Below, in pieces: positions 1 to 9,110 of a DNA stretch of 64,000 bases. This DNA comes from Flavobacterium agricola (GTDB lineage: Bacteria > Bacteroidota > Bacteroidia > Flavobacteriales > Flavobacteriaceae). The position numbers were made by a program, and so were the translations under genes. How positions within the stretch are numbered: position 1 is the first letter of the stretch; each line of letters starts with the position of its first letter. The notes under the pieces were generated by a model, which was given only the letters and a program-made list of their open reading frames with translations, had not been told where the DNA came from and did not search any database. Location of the stretch: positions 2,232,001 to 2,296,000 of the forward strand of contig NZ_CP081495.1 of the NCBI RefSeq assembly GCF_025919725.1, in the 5' to 3' direction.

Positions 1-1
1 G

Positions 2-1066
2 CAAGCCTACGTAGCTTTATCGCGTTTGCGTAGCTTAAAAGGCTTGGTTTTGCTTTCTCCGATGCGAATGAATGGCATGACAACCGATATTGAAATTATG
101 GAATTTGCTAAAACCAAAACCCCACAACAAATGTTAGATAATAACTTGCAAGCACAAACGCTGCAATATTTGTATGTAGAATTGCGCCAAAAGTTTGATT
201 TTTTAGATTTAACCAAAGCGTGGTACAACTTAAAAAGTTCGTACGTTAACGAAACTACGGCATCCCCTAAAGGAAAAATTCAAGATTGGGTTTCTAAACA
301 ATATTTATTAATTGATGCCTTGCAAGATTCTGCCCAAAAATTTGGCAATCAATTAGCCAAATTGTTTACCACGCATCCGGTTGATTTGCTTTTTATTCAG
401 GAACGTTGCCAAAAAGCGTTTGATTATTTTTTTCCGTTTCTAGATAAAATGGTAGACGAATTGTTGTACGAAATTGCTATGGTACGTCGTCAAAAAAAGG
501 CCAAACTTATTTTTGAAGAATTAACTGCGATTGAAGAACTTTTGGTAAAACAGGTTTTAGATCTTAAAAAAACGCTGCATATTTTACAGCGCTATATTGA
601 CAAGCAAACGATAGAAAAAAGTTCGGTAGAAACGCAAGATATTAGCGAATACAAAATAAATAAGCTGGTTGAAATTGCCGATAGAATTCGTGCCAATAGC
701 GGAGAATTAATTGAATCTCCGACCGATTTAACCTATTACGAATCGGACGCCAAAAAAGAAAAAAAGGAAAAGAAACCAACGCTTGATGTTACTTTAGAAC
801 TTTGGCGCGCTAAATTTACCGTGAAAGAAATTGCTGACGAACGTAAATTAACGCAAACCACCATTTATGGGCATTTGGCAAAATTGATTCAGAAACGCCA
901 AATTTTAATTACCGAAATTATTTCGAAAGCGAAGATTAAAAAGCTCGAAAAACTTTTTGAAAGTTACGACGGCGAAAGCTTAACCGAATTAAAAGAAATT
1001 TGTGGCGATGCTTTTACGTATGAAGATTTACGTTTGTATAAAGCAACGCTGGATTTGGATAAATAA
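2..1066 (+). CDS. Pif1/RecD-like DNA helicase with C-terminal HTH domain (5' truncated)
   Basis: The gene enters from the left edge, in frame from base 2. The first codons read QAYVALSRLRSLKGLVLLSP, which is helicase motif VI of the Pif1/RecD (SF1B) family, so the ATPase core lies outside the window. The remaining roughly 330 residues are a helical, charged region, a Lys/Glu-rich linker (about 760-785) and a C-terminal helix-turn-helix of the HTH_40 type (about 790-1060, around VKEIADERKLTQTTIYGHL). This pairing of helicase and terminal HTH is common in Bacteroidota. Role inferred: ATP-driven DNA unwinding in replication or repair. A TTG at 26 is not the start, since coding clearly extends upstream. 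Confidence 0.85.
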   Translation, partial: QAYVALSRLRSLKGLVLLSPMRMNGMTTDIEIMEFAKTKTPQQMLDNNLQAQTLQYLYVELRQKFDFLDLTKAWYNLKSSYVNETTASPKGKIQDWVSKQYLLIDALQDSAQKFGNQLAKLFTTHPVDLLFIQERCQKAFDYFFPFLDKMVDELLYEIAMVRRQKKAKLIFEELTAIEELLVKQVLDLKKTLHILQRYIDKQTIEKSSVETQDISEYKINKLVEIADRIRANSGELIESPTDLTYYESDAKKEKKEKKPTLDVTLELWRAKFTVKEIADERKLTQTTIYGHLAKLIQKRQILITEIISKAKIKKLEKLFESYDGESLTELKEICGDAFTYEDLRLYKATLDLDK

Positions 1067-1070
1067 ATAA

Positions 1071-1093
1071 AAACCAGCCCTAGGGCTGGTTTT
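1071..1093. terminator. bidirectional intrinsic terminator
   Basis: A near loop-less palindrome (AACCAGCCC paired with GGGCTGGTT) is flanked by an A tract on the left and a T tract on the right. It lies 5 bases after the helicase stop and 5 bases before the stop of the convergent minus-strand gene, so it can serve both. Confidence 0.85.
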
Positions 1094-1097
1094 TTAT

Positions 1098-1859
1098 TTA
1101 AAATTCAAGATGAATTTCTAATGAGAACTCATTTAAAGTTTGTATTTTTTCTGAAAAGCCCCCCTTTAAAGAAAATAAGGATACGCCTCCAAAATTAATG
1201 TCTAAATTAGCAGCGATTTCTAATGTCTGATTTGCTTCTTTTGTAATTTTTGTTTTTAATACTTGAGTTTCAAGTATGTTATTTTTTTTTGGGTCGCAAC
1301 TTTTTACAAAGTGAACTAATTCTTGGTCAAAATATAAATTATCATTTTCTATCCATTTTGTAGCTTCTGAATGAGCATCTTCTAAATTAAATTTGTCTGT
1401 TCTAGTGAATGTTTTTAAGTTTAGATATTCATTTTTAAATTTTTCTTCAACTTCTTTTTTATATGATCCTTCTATACTACAACCTTTATATTTTACTCCT
1501 CCATTAATATCTTTCTCTAATTTTTTAGTCTCTAAAAGACTAGAGGTTATTTGTATTTTTTTTGCACCTAGTTTATCTGCCATTTCAATATATCTATGAA
1601 TTTTTTCTTTATAGATGTATTCTTCAAATTTAGATTCTTCAATATAGAGATCATTTATAGTCGGATGTAATAAAAAAATAGTGTTAATATCAAAATTTGT
1701 ATTATCAACGATTACTTTATTTTTCTTTAAAAAATCATCTTTGTCATATTCATAAGATAATACTTTTATAGGTAAACTACTAAAATTAGAATTTTTAGGT
1801 AGTTGATATTTGTAATTTAATGATTTTTCATCGTCTTGAAATATAATTACTTTACTCAT
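1098..1859 (-). CDS. Uncharacterised 253-aa protein of the GTPase cassette
   Basis: I do not recognise this protein. It has no signal peptide or membrane segment, is rich in Lys, Glu, Asn and Ile, and ends in a region with alternating hydrophobic residues (LEIAANLDINFGGVSLF, then a terminal LEIHLEF) that could form a beta-rich domain. Its ATG is 2 bases from the stop of the preceding tail-anchored gene, so the two are almost certainly cotranscribed and translationally coupled. Base composition is much more AT-rich than the helicase and holB genes on either side, and Ile is often ATA, which suggests horizontal acquisition. Function unknown; a role as effector or partner of the GTPase is only inferred from position. 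Confidence 0.8.
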   Translation of the reverse strand: MSKVIIFQDDEKSLNYKYQLPKNSNFSSLPIKVLSYEYDKDDFLKKNKVIVDNTNFDINTIFLLHPTINDLYIEESKFEEYIYKEKIHRYIEMADKLGAKKIQITSSLLETKKLEKDINGGVKYKGCSIEGSYKKEVEEKFKNEYLNLKTFTRTDKFNLEDAHSEATKWIENDNLYFDQELVHFVKSCDPKKNNILETQVLKTKITKEANQTLEIAANLDINFGGVSLFSLKGGFSEKIQTLNEFSLEIHLEF

Positions 1860-1861
1860 AA

Positions 1862-2314
1862 TTAGTTTTTAAGCATTTTAGTTAGAATTATTATTGCCCC
1901 AATTGCTAAAAGAAAAAGAAGAATTTTTTTTTTAATAATTTTATTGTTAGAAAGTTTAGCTATCACTTGTTTTAAGTGTTCTTTATCAAGATTTCTATCA
2001 ATAAGTTCTGAATCATTTTCTAACTTTTTTACAATTGTATCCCAATCACTATCTTCTTGATTGATGTAAAAAATATAATTAATAGCTCTATCTGCATTAT
2101 CCTTATCTAAATAGTGCGATTTTATAAAAATTATTTTATCTGATGATTTGATCGTAATTTTATCGTCCTTGTATAAATTTTTCCATTCATCAGCTTCAAA
2201 AATATAGTCACTACATTTAATGATTTCAAATTCATCAGTAGTCAGTTTACCGTCAATAATACAGTAATCATAACCAATATTTGTTTCTTTTTGAGAAATT
2301 AAAAATCGATTCAT
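1862..2314 (-). CDS. Predicted tail-anchored membrane protein of the GTPase cassette
   Basis: A 150-residue protein with no N-terminal signal, an acidic soluble N-terminal part, and a single hydrophobic segment near the C-terminus (about residues 127-146, LLFLLAIGAIIILTKML) preceded by a lysine cluster. That arrangement suggests a tail anchor in the inner membrane with the bulk of the protein in the cytoplasm. It lies 8 bases downstream of the GTPase gene and 2 bases upstream of the 253-aa gene. I recognise no family. AT-rich like its two partners. Inference: it may tether the GTPase or its partner at the membrane. Confidence 0.8.
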   Translation of the reverse strand: MNRFLISQKETNIGYDYCIIDGKLTTDEFEIIKCSDYIFEADEWKNLYKDDKITIKSSDKIIFIKSHYLDKDNADRAINYIFYINQEDSDWDTIVKKLENDSELIDRNLDKEHLKQVIAKLSNNKIIKKKILLFLLAIGAIIILTKMLKN

Positions 2315-2322
2315 AATTAATT

Positions 2323-3009
2323 TTAATTAAAAATTTTATTAATAACTGATTTTGTTTCTGATATATTAGTTAAATTAATAAATATTATACCTTCTAACAT
2401 TTCGCTATATTTTTTATCTTTCATTAAGTCAAAAAATTTAGACTTAGCGATGCTTTCTGTTATCATTAATTTATCTTTATGCGTTGCAAATATTATAACC
2501 TTTTTACTATCTTTATGAATGTTTATTAAATCTAAACGAGAATTGCAGTCTCTTCGATAATGCAATCCATCTATTGGATCAATATAATTATTTAAGTATT
2601 TTTCAATATCGAGAAAGTAAAAAATGACATCTGCTTTTTCTATAATTTTTGTATACTGATTAATATAAGTTGTATGACCTCCTATATCTTTACCTGCGCC
2701 TATATATATTTTTTTACCACTATCTAAATTAAAAGTAAAACTATCATATTCTTCAATATTATTACTACCTGGTAGTACTTTTGCTCCTAAAGTTTTTAGA
2801 AATGTAGTTTTTCCTGCTACCCGCATACCTAATATCCCAAGTTTATTTTTTTTAGGATCATCAAAAACGCCTGGTATTGCAGCTACTGAACCTCCAACTA
2901 CTAAAGCTACAGCTCCCCAAATTAAAATTGGATGATTAATGGTAATGTTATCATATTTATTATTTAAAAATTCATTAAAGATTTCTTTTAGTAGAAAACA
3001 GTATTTATT
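2323..3009 (-). CDS. Small Arf/Ras-like GTPase with N-terminal hydrophobic segment; start unresolved
   Basis: Visible GTPase motifs: G1 P-loop GMRVAGKT at about 2806-2829; G3 DIGG in GAGKDIGGHT, in the DxGG form seen in Arf/SAR-type GTPases; and G4 THKD in ATHKDKL. The first ATG (2826) falls inside the P-loop and cannot be the real start. The frame stays open upstream to 3009 and encodes a hydrophobic segment (HPILIWGAVALVVGGSVAAI) directly before the P-loop, so the protein is probably membrane-anchored at its N-terminus. There is no ATG, GTG or TTG in that extension, so either a rare start codon is used or a base error hides it. First gene of a three-gene operon, much more AT-rich than its surroundings. 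Confidence 0.7.
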   Translation of the reverse strand, partial: NKYCFLLKEIFNEFLNNKYDNITINHPILIWGAVALVVGGSVAAIPGVFDDPKKNKLGILGMRVAGKTTFLKTLGAKVLPGSNNIEEYDSFTFNLDSGKKIYIGAGKDIGGHTTYINQYTKIIEKADVIFYFLDIEKYLNNYIDPIDGLHYRRDCNSRLDLINIHKDSKKVIIFATHKDKLMITESIAKSKFFDLMKDKKYSEMLEGIIFINLTNISETKSVINKIFN

Positions 3010-3152
3010 TTATGAGTTCTATAATTTATTATTTTTTATAGACAAATAATGTCTTTTGTATTTTACAAGTAAAAGTATGATTATTGCTTAGAACAATATT
3101 GCAATTTTTAGTAAACACCATATTTTTCTGAGTGAGCAACCCATATAAAATC

Positions 3153-3188
3153 AAAGCGCCCGATTTGCATTCGCAAATCGGGCGCTTT
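3153..3188 (-). terminator. intrinsic terminator-like hairpin
   Basis: Perfect 16-bp inverted repeat (AAAGCGCCCGATTTGC and its complement, 4-base loop) directly after the stop of the minus-strand membrane protein gene. The T tract on the minus strand is short and interrupted (TTTGATTTTA). The remaining 140 bases up to the GTPase frame hold nothing else that I recognise. Confidence 0.75.
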
Positions 3189-3189
3189 G

Positions 3190-3573
3190 TTATACGTATA
3201 ATAAAGCGAGCAAGCTCGGAATTAAATAAATCACAATGGTCCGGGCGCCGTCAAAATCTTTAGCTAAGCGCTGCGCAATAAGCATTAAAAACAAGCAAAT
3301 CAGGTTTAGGTAATTCGCATAAACAACAAATTCTGGAGTTTTATACAATAACAAGTAAAATAAACCTAAAGCCGAAAAAACAGCCGTTAAAACTTCAAAA
3401 CCAATTAAAAGTAATAAAGCCAAAGGCACGCAGTTTTTTAAAGCCGAATTTGCAAAATGCGGTTGCATCCAACCTAAAGTTGCTTTGTAATTAAAAACCT
3501 TTTCGTAGCTCGAAATCCAGTACGTAATGTTTAAAAAAACACAAAAAGCCAAGGCAAAAATATAAATGTTCAT
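3190..3573 (-). CDS. Conserved hypothetical membrane protein (four predicted helices)
   Basis: A 127-residue, strongly hydrophobic protein with about four membrane-spanning stretches (residues 3-19, 48-73, 78-100 and 112-126) and the connecting motif GWMQPHFANSALKNC after the first helix. There is no cleavable signal. Its ATG shares one base with the holB stop, so it is cotranscribed with holB and ends at a strong hairpin. I recognise no functional family; such small membrane proteins beside holB are plausibly family-conserved but uncharacterised. Confidence 0.75.
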   Translation of the reverse strand: MNIYIFALAFCVFLNITYWISSYEKVFNYKATLGWMQPHFANSALKNCVPLALLLLIGFEVLTAVFSALGLFYLLLYKTPEFVVYANYLNLICLFLMLIAQRLAKDFDGARTIVIYLIPSLLALLYV

Positions 3574-4724
3574 TAAGGTTTAGTATGTAATAAGCGGGTT
3601 AAGTTTAAGCTTAAATCGGTAAAAATAAGGTTCGAGTTTCCGTTGCGTTCCAAATGATAAATCGCATCGGTTAATTCTTTTTCAAACTGAAAAATATTGT
3701 TGTGATGCACAAACGGAGCAAAGTTTTTTAAATCAAACTTTTCAACTTGCGGTTCCATATAAATTAAATCCGGAACTTTATAATTTAATAAAAAAGCTTG
3801 TCGAACCATTTCTAACGTATGATGCAAAAACAATTTTTGTTGTTCTTTGCCCATTTTAGCAGCTTCTTCGGCCCAATTAAGCAATTCTATGGTATAATCT
3901 TTACGTTTTACCACGCCGTACGCAGAACGCATCCATTTAACAAATAAGGCATCAAAAACTTGTTCTTCGTTTTCCTGATTGCTTAGCTTTTTTAAAACCC
4001 AATTGTAATTGCCTTGCGATTGATGCGCTAACTTTACAGCCATGTTTTTGTCTAACCGAAAGTTGTTGGTTAAGCTTTCAATAATATTTTCTGGAGCAAC
4101 CGGTTTAAAACGTACTATTTGACACCGCGAAATAATGGTTTGCAACAAGTTAGATTCGTTTTCGGTAATTAATATAAAAACGGTGTTATCGGTAGGTTCT
4201 TCTAAAAGTTTTAAAAGCTTGTTCGCCGTTTCAACATTCATTCTATCGGCGCACCATATAATCATAATTTTATATCCGCCTTCGTACGATTTTAGAGCTA
4301 TTTTCTGAAAAATTTCTGTGGTTTGATCAACCCCAATAATGGGCTGCGATTTAAAACCAACAAAATCTGCCCAATCGTTGTAATTGCTATACGGCGTTTG
4401 CATAACAAATTCGCGCCATTGCGATATAAAAGTTGCCGATGTTGGGTGTTTTTCGTCTTTAGGTGTTTTGTTTACCGGATAAATAAAATGCAAATCCGGA
4501 TGATTAAATTGCTCAAATTTTAAATTGCACGCTGCATTACCGCCCTGGTTTTCGGCATCCGTATTATTGCACAAAATATATTGTGCGTAAGCAATGGCTG
4601 CAGGTAACATGCCCGAACCTTCGGCTCCGATAAATAATTGCGCATGCGGAATTCGACCTTGATCTGCACTTCGGGTTAAAAGTTGTTTAACCTCGTTTTG
4701 TCCTATAATTTCAGAAAATAACAT
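3573..4724 (-). CDS. holB: DNA polymerase III delta' subunit
   Basis: Clamp-loader subunit, 383 residues, with the N-terminal RecA/AAA-type fold: MLFSEIIGQNEVKQLL, then a degenerate P-loop (GAEGSGMLPAA in place of GxxGxGK[ST], as expected for a non-hydrolysing delta'), the box MNVETANKLLKLLEEP, and the sensor/SRC motif IISRCQIVRFKP. The Cys-containing stretch after the P-loop is reduced compared with the zinc module of many delta' proteins. Within the clamp loader it helps to open and load the beta clamp in replication. Start chosen at ATG 4724, just behind a minus-7 element. Confidence 0.9.
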   Translation of the reverse strand: MLFSEIIGQNEVKQLLTRSADQGRIPHAQLFIGAEGSGMLPAAIAYAQYILCNNTDAENQGGNAACNLKFEQFNHPDLHFIYPVNKTPKDEKHPTSATFISQWREFVMQTPYSNYNDWADFVGFKSQPIIGVDQTTEIFQKIALKSYEGGYKIMIIWCADRMNVETANKLLKLLEEPTDNTVFILITENESNLLQTIISRCQIVRFKPVAPENIIESLTNNFRLDKNMAVKLAHQSQGNYNWVLKKLSNQENEEQVFDALFVKWMRSAYGVVKRKDYTIELLNWAEEAAKMGKEQQKLFLHHTLEMVRQAFLLNYKVPDLIYMEPQVEKFDLKNFAPFVHHNNIFQFEKELTDAIYHLERNGNSNLIFTDLSLNLTRLLHTKP

Positions 4725-4728
4725 AAAG

Positions 4729-4736
4729 CAAATATA
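4729..4736 (-). promoter_or_regulatory. minus-7 promoter element of holB
   Basis: On the minus strand this reads TATATTTG, matching the Bacteroidota TAnnTTTG minus-7 consensus. It ends only 4 bases before the holB ATG, so a transcript from it would have almost no leader. No clear minus-33 TTG is visible. Confidence 0.5.
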
Positions 4737-4935
4737 CTTAAACTTTAAAAAAATAGTTTATAACCATTCAGGCAATTAGCATCGTGTTTTTTTAACAGTA
4801 AAATACTGATAATCTTTGCGTTGAATAGCATTTTTTGTGTGGTTTTAATTTTGATTCTTTACTTTTAGCTTCTATTTTTGGATTTTAAAAACCCAAGGCA
4901 AGCTTCAAGTAGTTCAAAATTTATAGTTTAAACCT

Positions 4936-4943
4936 TACATTTG
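4936..4943 (+). promoter_or_regulatory. minus-7 promoter element of pgk
   Basis: TACATTTG matches TAnnTTTG and lies 22 bases before the pgk ATG. The 240-base gap between holB and pgk also has a looser TAATCTTTG at about 4811-4819, a possible second start; otherwise I see nothing in it. Confidence 0.55.
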
Positions 4944-4965
4944 CAACACACTAATTTTAATAAAC

Positions 4966-6152
4966 ATGACAACAAGTAACGATTTTAATTTTAAAGACCA
5001 AAAAGCGATTATTCGTGTAGATTTTAACGTACCGTTAAACGAAAATTTTGAGGTAACCGATGTAAACCGCATCGAAGCTGCAAAACCAACCATTGATAAA
5101 ATTTTAAAAGATGGCGGAAGCGTAATTTTAATGTCGCATTTAGGTCGACCAAAAAATCGTGAAGAAAAATATTCATTAAAACACATTGTAGCTAAAGTTT
5201 CTGAAATTTTAGGCGTTCCGGTAACTTTTGTTCCCGATTGCATTGGTGAACAAGCCGAACAAGCAGCCAAAAACTTACAACCTGGTCAAGTTTTGTTGTT
5301 AGAAAACTTACGTTATTACCCGGAAGAAGAAAAAGGCGATGTAAAATTTGCAGAGCAATTAGCTAAGTTGGGCGATATTTATGTAAACGATGCATTTGGT
5401 ACGGCGCACCGTGCACACGCATCAACAACCATTATTGCTCAATTTTTTCCAGAAAAAAATGCTTTGGCGAATTGTTAGCGAAAGAAATTACAAGCATCAA
5501 TAAAGTTTTAAAAGATTCAGAAAAACCAGTAACTGCTGTTTTAGGCGGTAGCAAAATATCTTCTAAAATTACCGTGATCGAAAATATTTTAGATAAAGTA
5601 GATCATATGATTATTGGTGGCGGAATGACTTTTACGTTTATTAAAGCATTGGGCGGTAATATTGGTAATTCGTTAGTAGAAGATGATAAGCTAGAATTGG
5701 CGCTATCTATTTTAGATCAGGCAAAAGCTAAAGGCGTACAAATTCATTTACCTATTGATGTGGTTGCGGCAGATAGCTTTAGTAACGATGCCAACACGCA
5801 AATTGTAGATGTAAACCAAATTCCTGACGGATGGCAAGGTTTAGATGTAGGACCTAAAACGTTAGCAATTTTAGAACCTATTATTAAAAGCTCTAAAACT
5901 ATTTTATGGAACGGTCCGCTTGGGGTTTTTGAAATGGAAAAATTTGCTAACGGAACCATTACTTTAGGTAATTTTATTGATGAAGCTACGCAAAACGGAA
6001 CTTTCTCGTTAGTTGGCGGTGGCGATTCGGTTGCGGCCGTAAAACAATTCGGTTTAGAACCTAAAATGAGTTACGTTTCTACCGGCGGTGGTGCCATGTT
6101 AGAAATGCTAGAAGGAAAAGTATTACCTGGAATTCAGGCAATTATAAAATAG
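4966..6152 (+). CDS. pgk: Phosphoglycerate kinase (frameshifted in this sequence)
   Basis: Glycolytic enzyme that transfers phosphate from 1,3-bisphosphoglycerate to ADP in the cytoplasm. Visible landmarks: RVDFNVPLN near the N-terminus, SHLGRPK, LLLENLRYYPEEEKGD, GTAHRAHAST, the hinge VLGGSKISSKI, the glycine-rich GPLGVFE, and the C-terminal GGGDSVAA / STGGGAMLE nucleotide loop. The frame breaks at the T run at 5463-5465: one additional T gives the expected PEKNAFGELLAKE and a continuous protein of 395 residues, the normal length. Because the enzyme is essential for glycolysis and normally single-copy, a sequencing deletion is much likelier than a real mutation. Confidence 0.95.
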
Positions 6153-6193
6153 TTAATTAACAAATTTTTAAGATTAAAATCGTACATGACTTT

Positions 6194-6201
6194 TATTTTT
6201 G
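6194..6201 (+). promoter_or_regulatory. minus-7 promoter element of the lytic transglycosylase gene
   Basis: TATTTTTG fits TAnnTTTG, 49 bases before the ATG at 6251. Confidence 0.45.
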
Positions 6202-6250
6202 TTAACTTTCTTTAAAAATATTTTCTAAGCAGTGATTTAAACACAACAAA

Positions 6251-8073
6251 ATGAACAATTTAAAACTTTTTTCGATCGGATTATTTGCTTTGAGCGCTGT
6301 GGGAGCGCAAGCGCAAAACCAAACTAATCCTGGTTCTTTCGAGAATAAAACACCGGTAACTTTTTTAGATTCATTAAAGCAAACTTTTGTTACTTACGAA
6401 AAAAGCAATAAAATAGATGAATTATGGATGAACGAACTGACTAATCAGGATTTGTTTGAAGAAATGTACGCAGACGTAACTTCAGCTGATACTGAGCAAG
6501 ATGTTTCTTATAATTTATCTACCGAATTGTTAAAAGAAAGATTGGCGCGTTTAAACGAAAAATCACCGTTTAATGTGGTGTACAACCAAACTTTAGAAAA
6601 TGTTATCAAATCGTTTTTAAAAAACAGATCTAAGTCGTACGAGCGCCTAATGGCGTTGTCGGAATATTACTTTCCGATGTTCGAAGAACATTTAGAAAAA
6701 TACGATTTGCCCTTAGAAATTAAATACCTTGCTATTGTAGAATCTGCTTTAAATCCGCACGCAAAATCGTATGTTGGGGCAACCGGATTATGGCAATTTA
6801 TGTACGCAACGGGTAAACAATATAAATTAGAAGTTAATTCTTATGTTGACGAACGTTACGATCCTATAAAAGCTACCGATGCAGCTTGCCAATATTTTAG
6901 TAATATGTACAAAATTTTTGGCGATTGGGATTTGGTTTTAGCATCGTACAACACCGGGCCTGGTAATGTTACCAAAGCCATTCGTCGTTCGGGCGGTAAA
7001 AAAAATTACTGGAATTTACGTCCGTACCTGCATCGTGAAACCCAAGGTTATTTACCTGCTTTTTATGCAACCATGTACATTTACGAATATCATAAAGAAC
7101 ACGGCATCAATCCTAAAAAAGCACCAATTGCTTATTTTGAAACTGATACCGTAATGGTAAAGAAAAAATTAATTTCAACCAAATTTCTGATTTGTTAGAT
7201 ATTCCGGCAGAACAAATTAAATATTTAAATCCTATTTATAAGGTTGAAGTTATTCCGTACATGACCGATAAACCGCATTATTTGCGTTTGCCTAAAGACA
7301 AATTGGCTATTTATCAAGCCAATGAAGAAAAGATTTATGCTTACGTGGATTATGAAGAAAGTAAAATTGAAAAACCTTTTGAAGGTACGCGTTTAGCAGA
7401 TAACGGAACTTACGAAATAGTTACCAAAACTAAACTACATAAAGTTAAATCGGGTGAATCTTTAGGCGTAATTGCTTCTAAAAACAAAGTTTCAATTGCC
7501 GATTTACGCCGTTGGAACAACATTAAAGGCAACATGATTCGTGCCGGACAAAACTTAAAAATTCAAACTACTACGCGCGTAGCAGTTGCACCAAAACCTG
7601 AAGAAGTTCGTCCTAAAACAACGCCATTAATTGATAAAAAAGCAATTCAAAAAAAGGTGCGTTTAGCAAAAATTGCGCCCGACGATATGTATTTAAAACA
7701 TGTGGTTGATGAAAACGAAACTTTAGATGTTATTGCAACAAATTACAACGTTTCTATTGCCGATTTAATGGCATGGAATGAAATTGAAGAAGATACCGAT
7801 TTTACCGGCCAAACGTTATTAATTAGCTTGCCAGAAAGCGTAAAACAGCAACCGGCAAAAGCAAACCCAACCAAAACGGCCGAAAAACCAGCTAAAAAAG
7901 CAAATAATTTGGTTGAAAAAGCGCAGCAAGCCGAAATAAAAAAATATGTAGTTAGAAAAGGCGATACGTTGTATAAAATTTCTAACCAAACCGGATTAAG
8001 CATTGCTGAGCTTAAAAAAGTAAACAATTTAAAATCAGAGAAGTTAAAACCCGGACAAGTTTTAAAAATCTAA
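6251..8073 (+). CDS. Membrane-bound lytic murein transglycosylase D-like, three LysM repeats (frameshifted)
   Basis: Secreted or periplasmic peptidoglycan lyase. The signal peptide ends near residue 22 (AQAQ). The SLT domain carries YLAIVESALNP with catalytic Glu164, then SYVGATGLWQFM and LASYNTGPGNV. Three LysM modules follow (about 7435-7565, 7685-7825 and 7945-8070), each with a KVKSGESL/VVRKGDTLYKI-type opening and a WNNIKG/VNNLKS-type end. The frame breaks in an A6 run at 7163-7168: one more A restores VKKKINFNQISDLLDIP and a 607-residue MltD-like protein. Likely role: wall remodelling in growth and division. Its own promoter element lies at 6194. Confidence 0.92.
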
Positions 8074-8087
8074 ACCAATAAATTACT

Positions 8088-8133
8088 AAATTCGCTTTTC
8101 AAACCTTAACCATGAGAAAAGCGAATTTTTTTT
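8088..8133 (+). terminator. terminator-like hairpin containing the next gene's start codon
   Basis: A perfect 13-bp inverted repeat (8088-8100 with 8116-8128) followed by eight Ts has the form of an intrinsic terminator for the transglycosylase gene. The loop (8101-8115) contains the ATG of the DUF4837 gene at 8112, and the 3' arm plus T tract encode its first residues, MRKANFF. It may be a terminator reused as signal-peptide coding sequence, or a device that limits read-through and hides the start codon. Confidence 0.75.
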
Positions 8134-9110
8134 ACGTGATATTTTTTTCACTATTTTTAGTTGCTTGTTCTAACATAACCAATAGCGCCGGCAATTTACC
8201 TGCATCAACAGGAAACTTAAACGAAGTTGCTGTTTTTGTAGATAATAACTTGTGGAATGGTGAAATAGGAGATAGCATTCGCGAAAAATTAGCTTATCCG
8301 ATTGATGGGTTAATTAATGAAGAAACTTCGCTGGTTATTAAACAATACGCCCCGCACGTAATTGACAATTCGGCCAAAAAAGCCCGAAATATTGTGGTGA
8401 TTGAAAAAGGCAATGAAAACGAATTTATTCATATTGAAAATGAGTTTGCTTTTCCGCAAAACGTATTTCATTTTAAAGGCGAAACCATTTCTGATATTTT
8501 AGAGCTGATTCATTTACATGGTGATGTGGTAGAAAATGCCATTCGTTTTTACGAATTGCTACAAATTCAATCACAAATAGCCGAAGCTCCTTTTGATGAT
8601 GCACGCATTCGCGAAAAATTCAATATTTCTTTATTAATTCCAGAAAGTTATAATTACGCTTTAACAGCACCAAATTTTGCTTGGTTAAAGCGAAACACAC
8701 CAACCGGTAGCAATTCAATCATGGTTTACCAAGTGCCCGTTTCTCGTTTTGCAAAAGGCGATTTGGTTCGTAACTTTGTTGCCGTTCGTGATTCAATTAC
8801 CAAAAAATACGTAAAAGGCGTTCCCGAAAATTCCTATATGCACGTAAATACAAGCTATGCACCATTTGTAAAAAAAATATTTTTATACGAAGATGTTGAT
8901 GCGTTTGAATTTAGAGGAACTTGGGATTTAACTAATGATTACATGGAAGGGCCGTATTTGTGCTATTTGTTTATCACGCCAAATGCTGCAAATTACGTGT
9001 TTGTAGACGGATTTGTTTACAACCCAACTTTACCCAATCGCGATGACATTTTTGAGCTCGAAGCGATTATAAAAAGCATATATTTTAATTTTGATGAAGT
9101 TACAGATTAA
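8112..9110 (+). CDS. DUF4837 family lipoprotein
   Basis: 332 residues with a lipoprotein signal (FFSLFLVACSN; lipid-attachment Cys near residue 19) and the body of the DUF4837 family: the early EVAVFVDNNLWNGEIGDSIR segment, FNISLLIPESYNYAL, and FEFRGTWDLTNDYMEGPYLCYLF near the C-terminus. The family is typical of Bacteroidota; its function is not known. It presumably sits in the outer-membrane inner leaflet or periplasm. The start at 8112 gives a complete signal peptide but lies inside a terminator-like hairpin. The 3' end overlaps the GNAT gene by 17 bases. Confidence 0.88.
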   Translation: MRKANFFYVIFFSLFLVACSNITNSAGNLPASTGNLNEVAVFVDNNLWNGEIGDSIREKLAYPIDGLINEETSLVIKQYAPHVIDNSAKKARNIVVIEKGNENEFIHIENEFAFPQNVFHFKGETISDILELIHLHGDVVENAIRFYELLQIQSQIAEAPFDDARIREKFNISLLIPESYNYALTAPNFAWLKRNTPTGSNSIMVYQVPVSRFAKGDLVRNFVAVRDSITKKYVKGVPENSYMHVNTSYAPFVKKIFLYEDVDAFEFRGTWDLTNDYMEGPYLCYLFITPNAANYVFVDGFVYNPTLPNRDDIFELEAIIKSIYFNFDEVTD

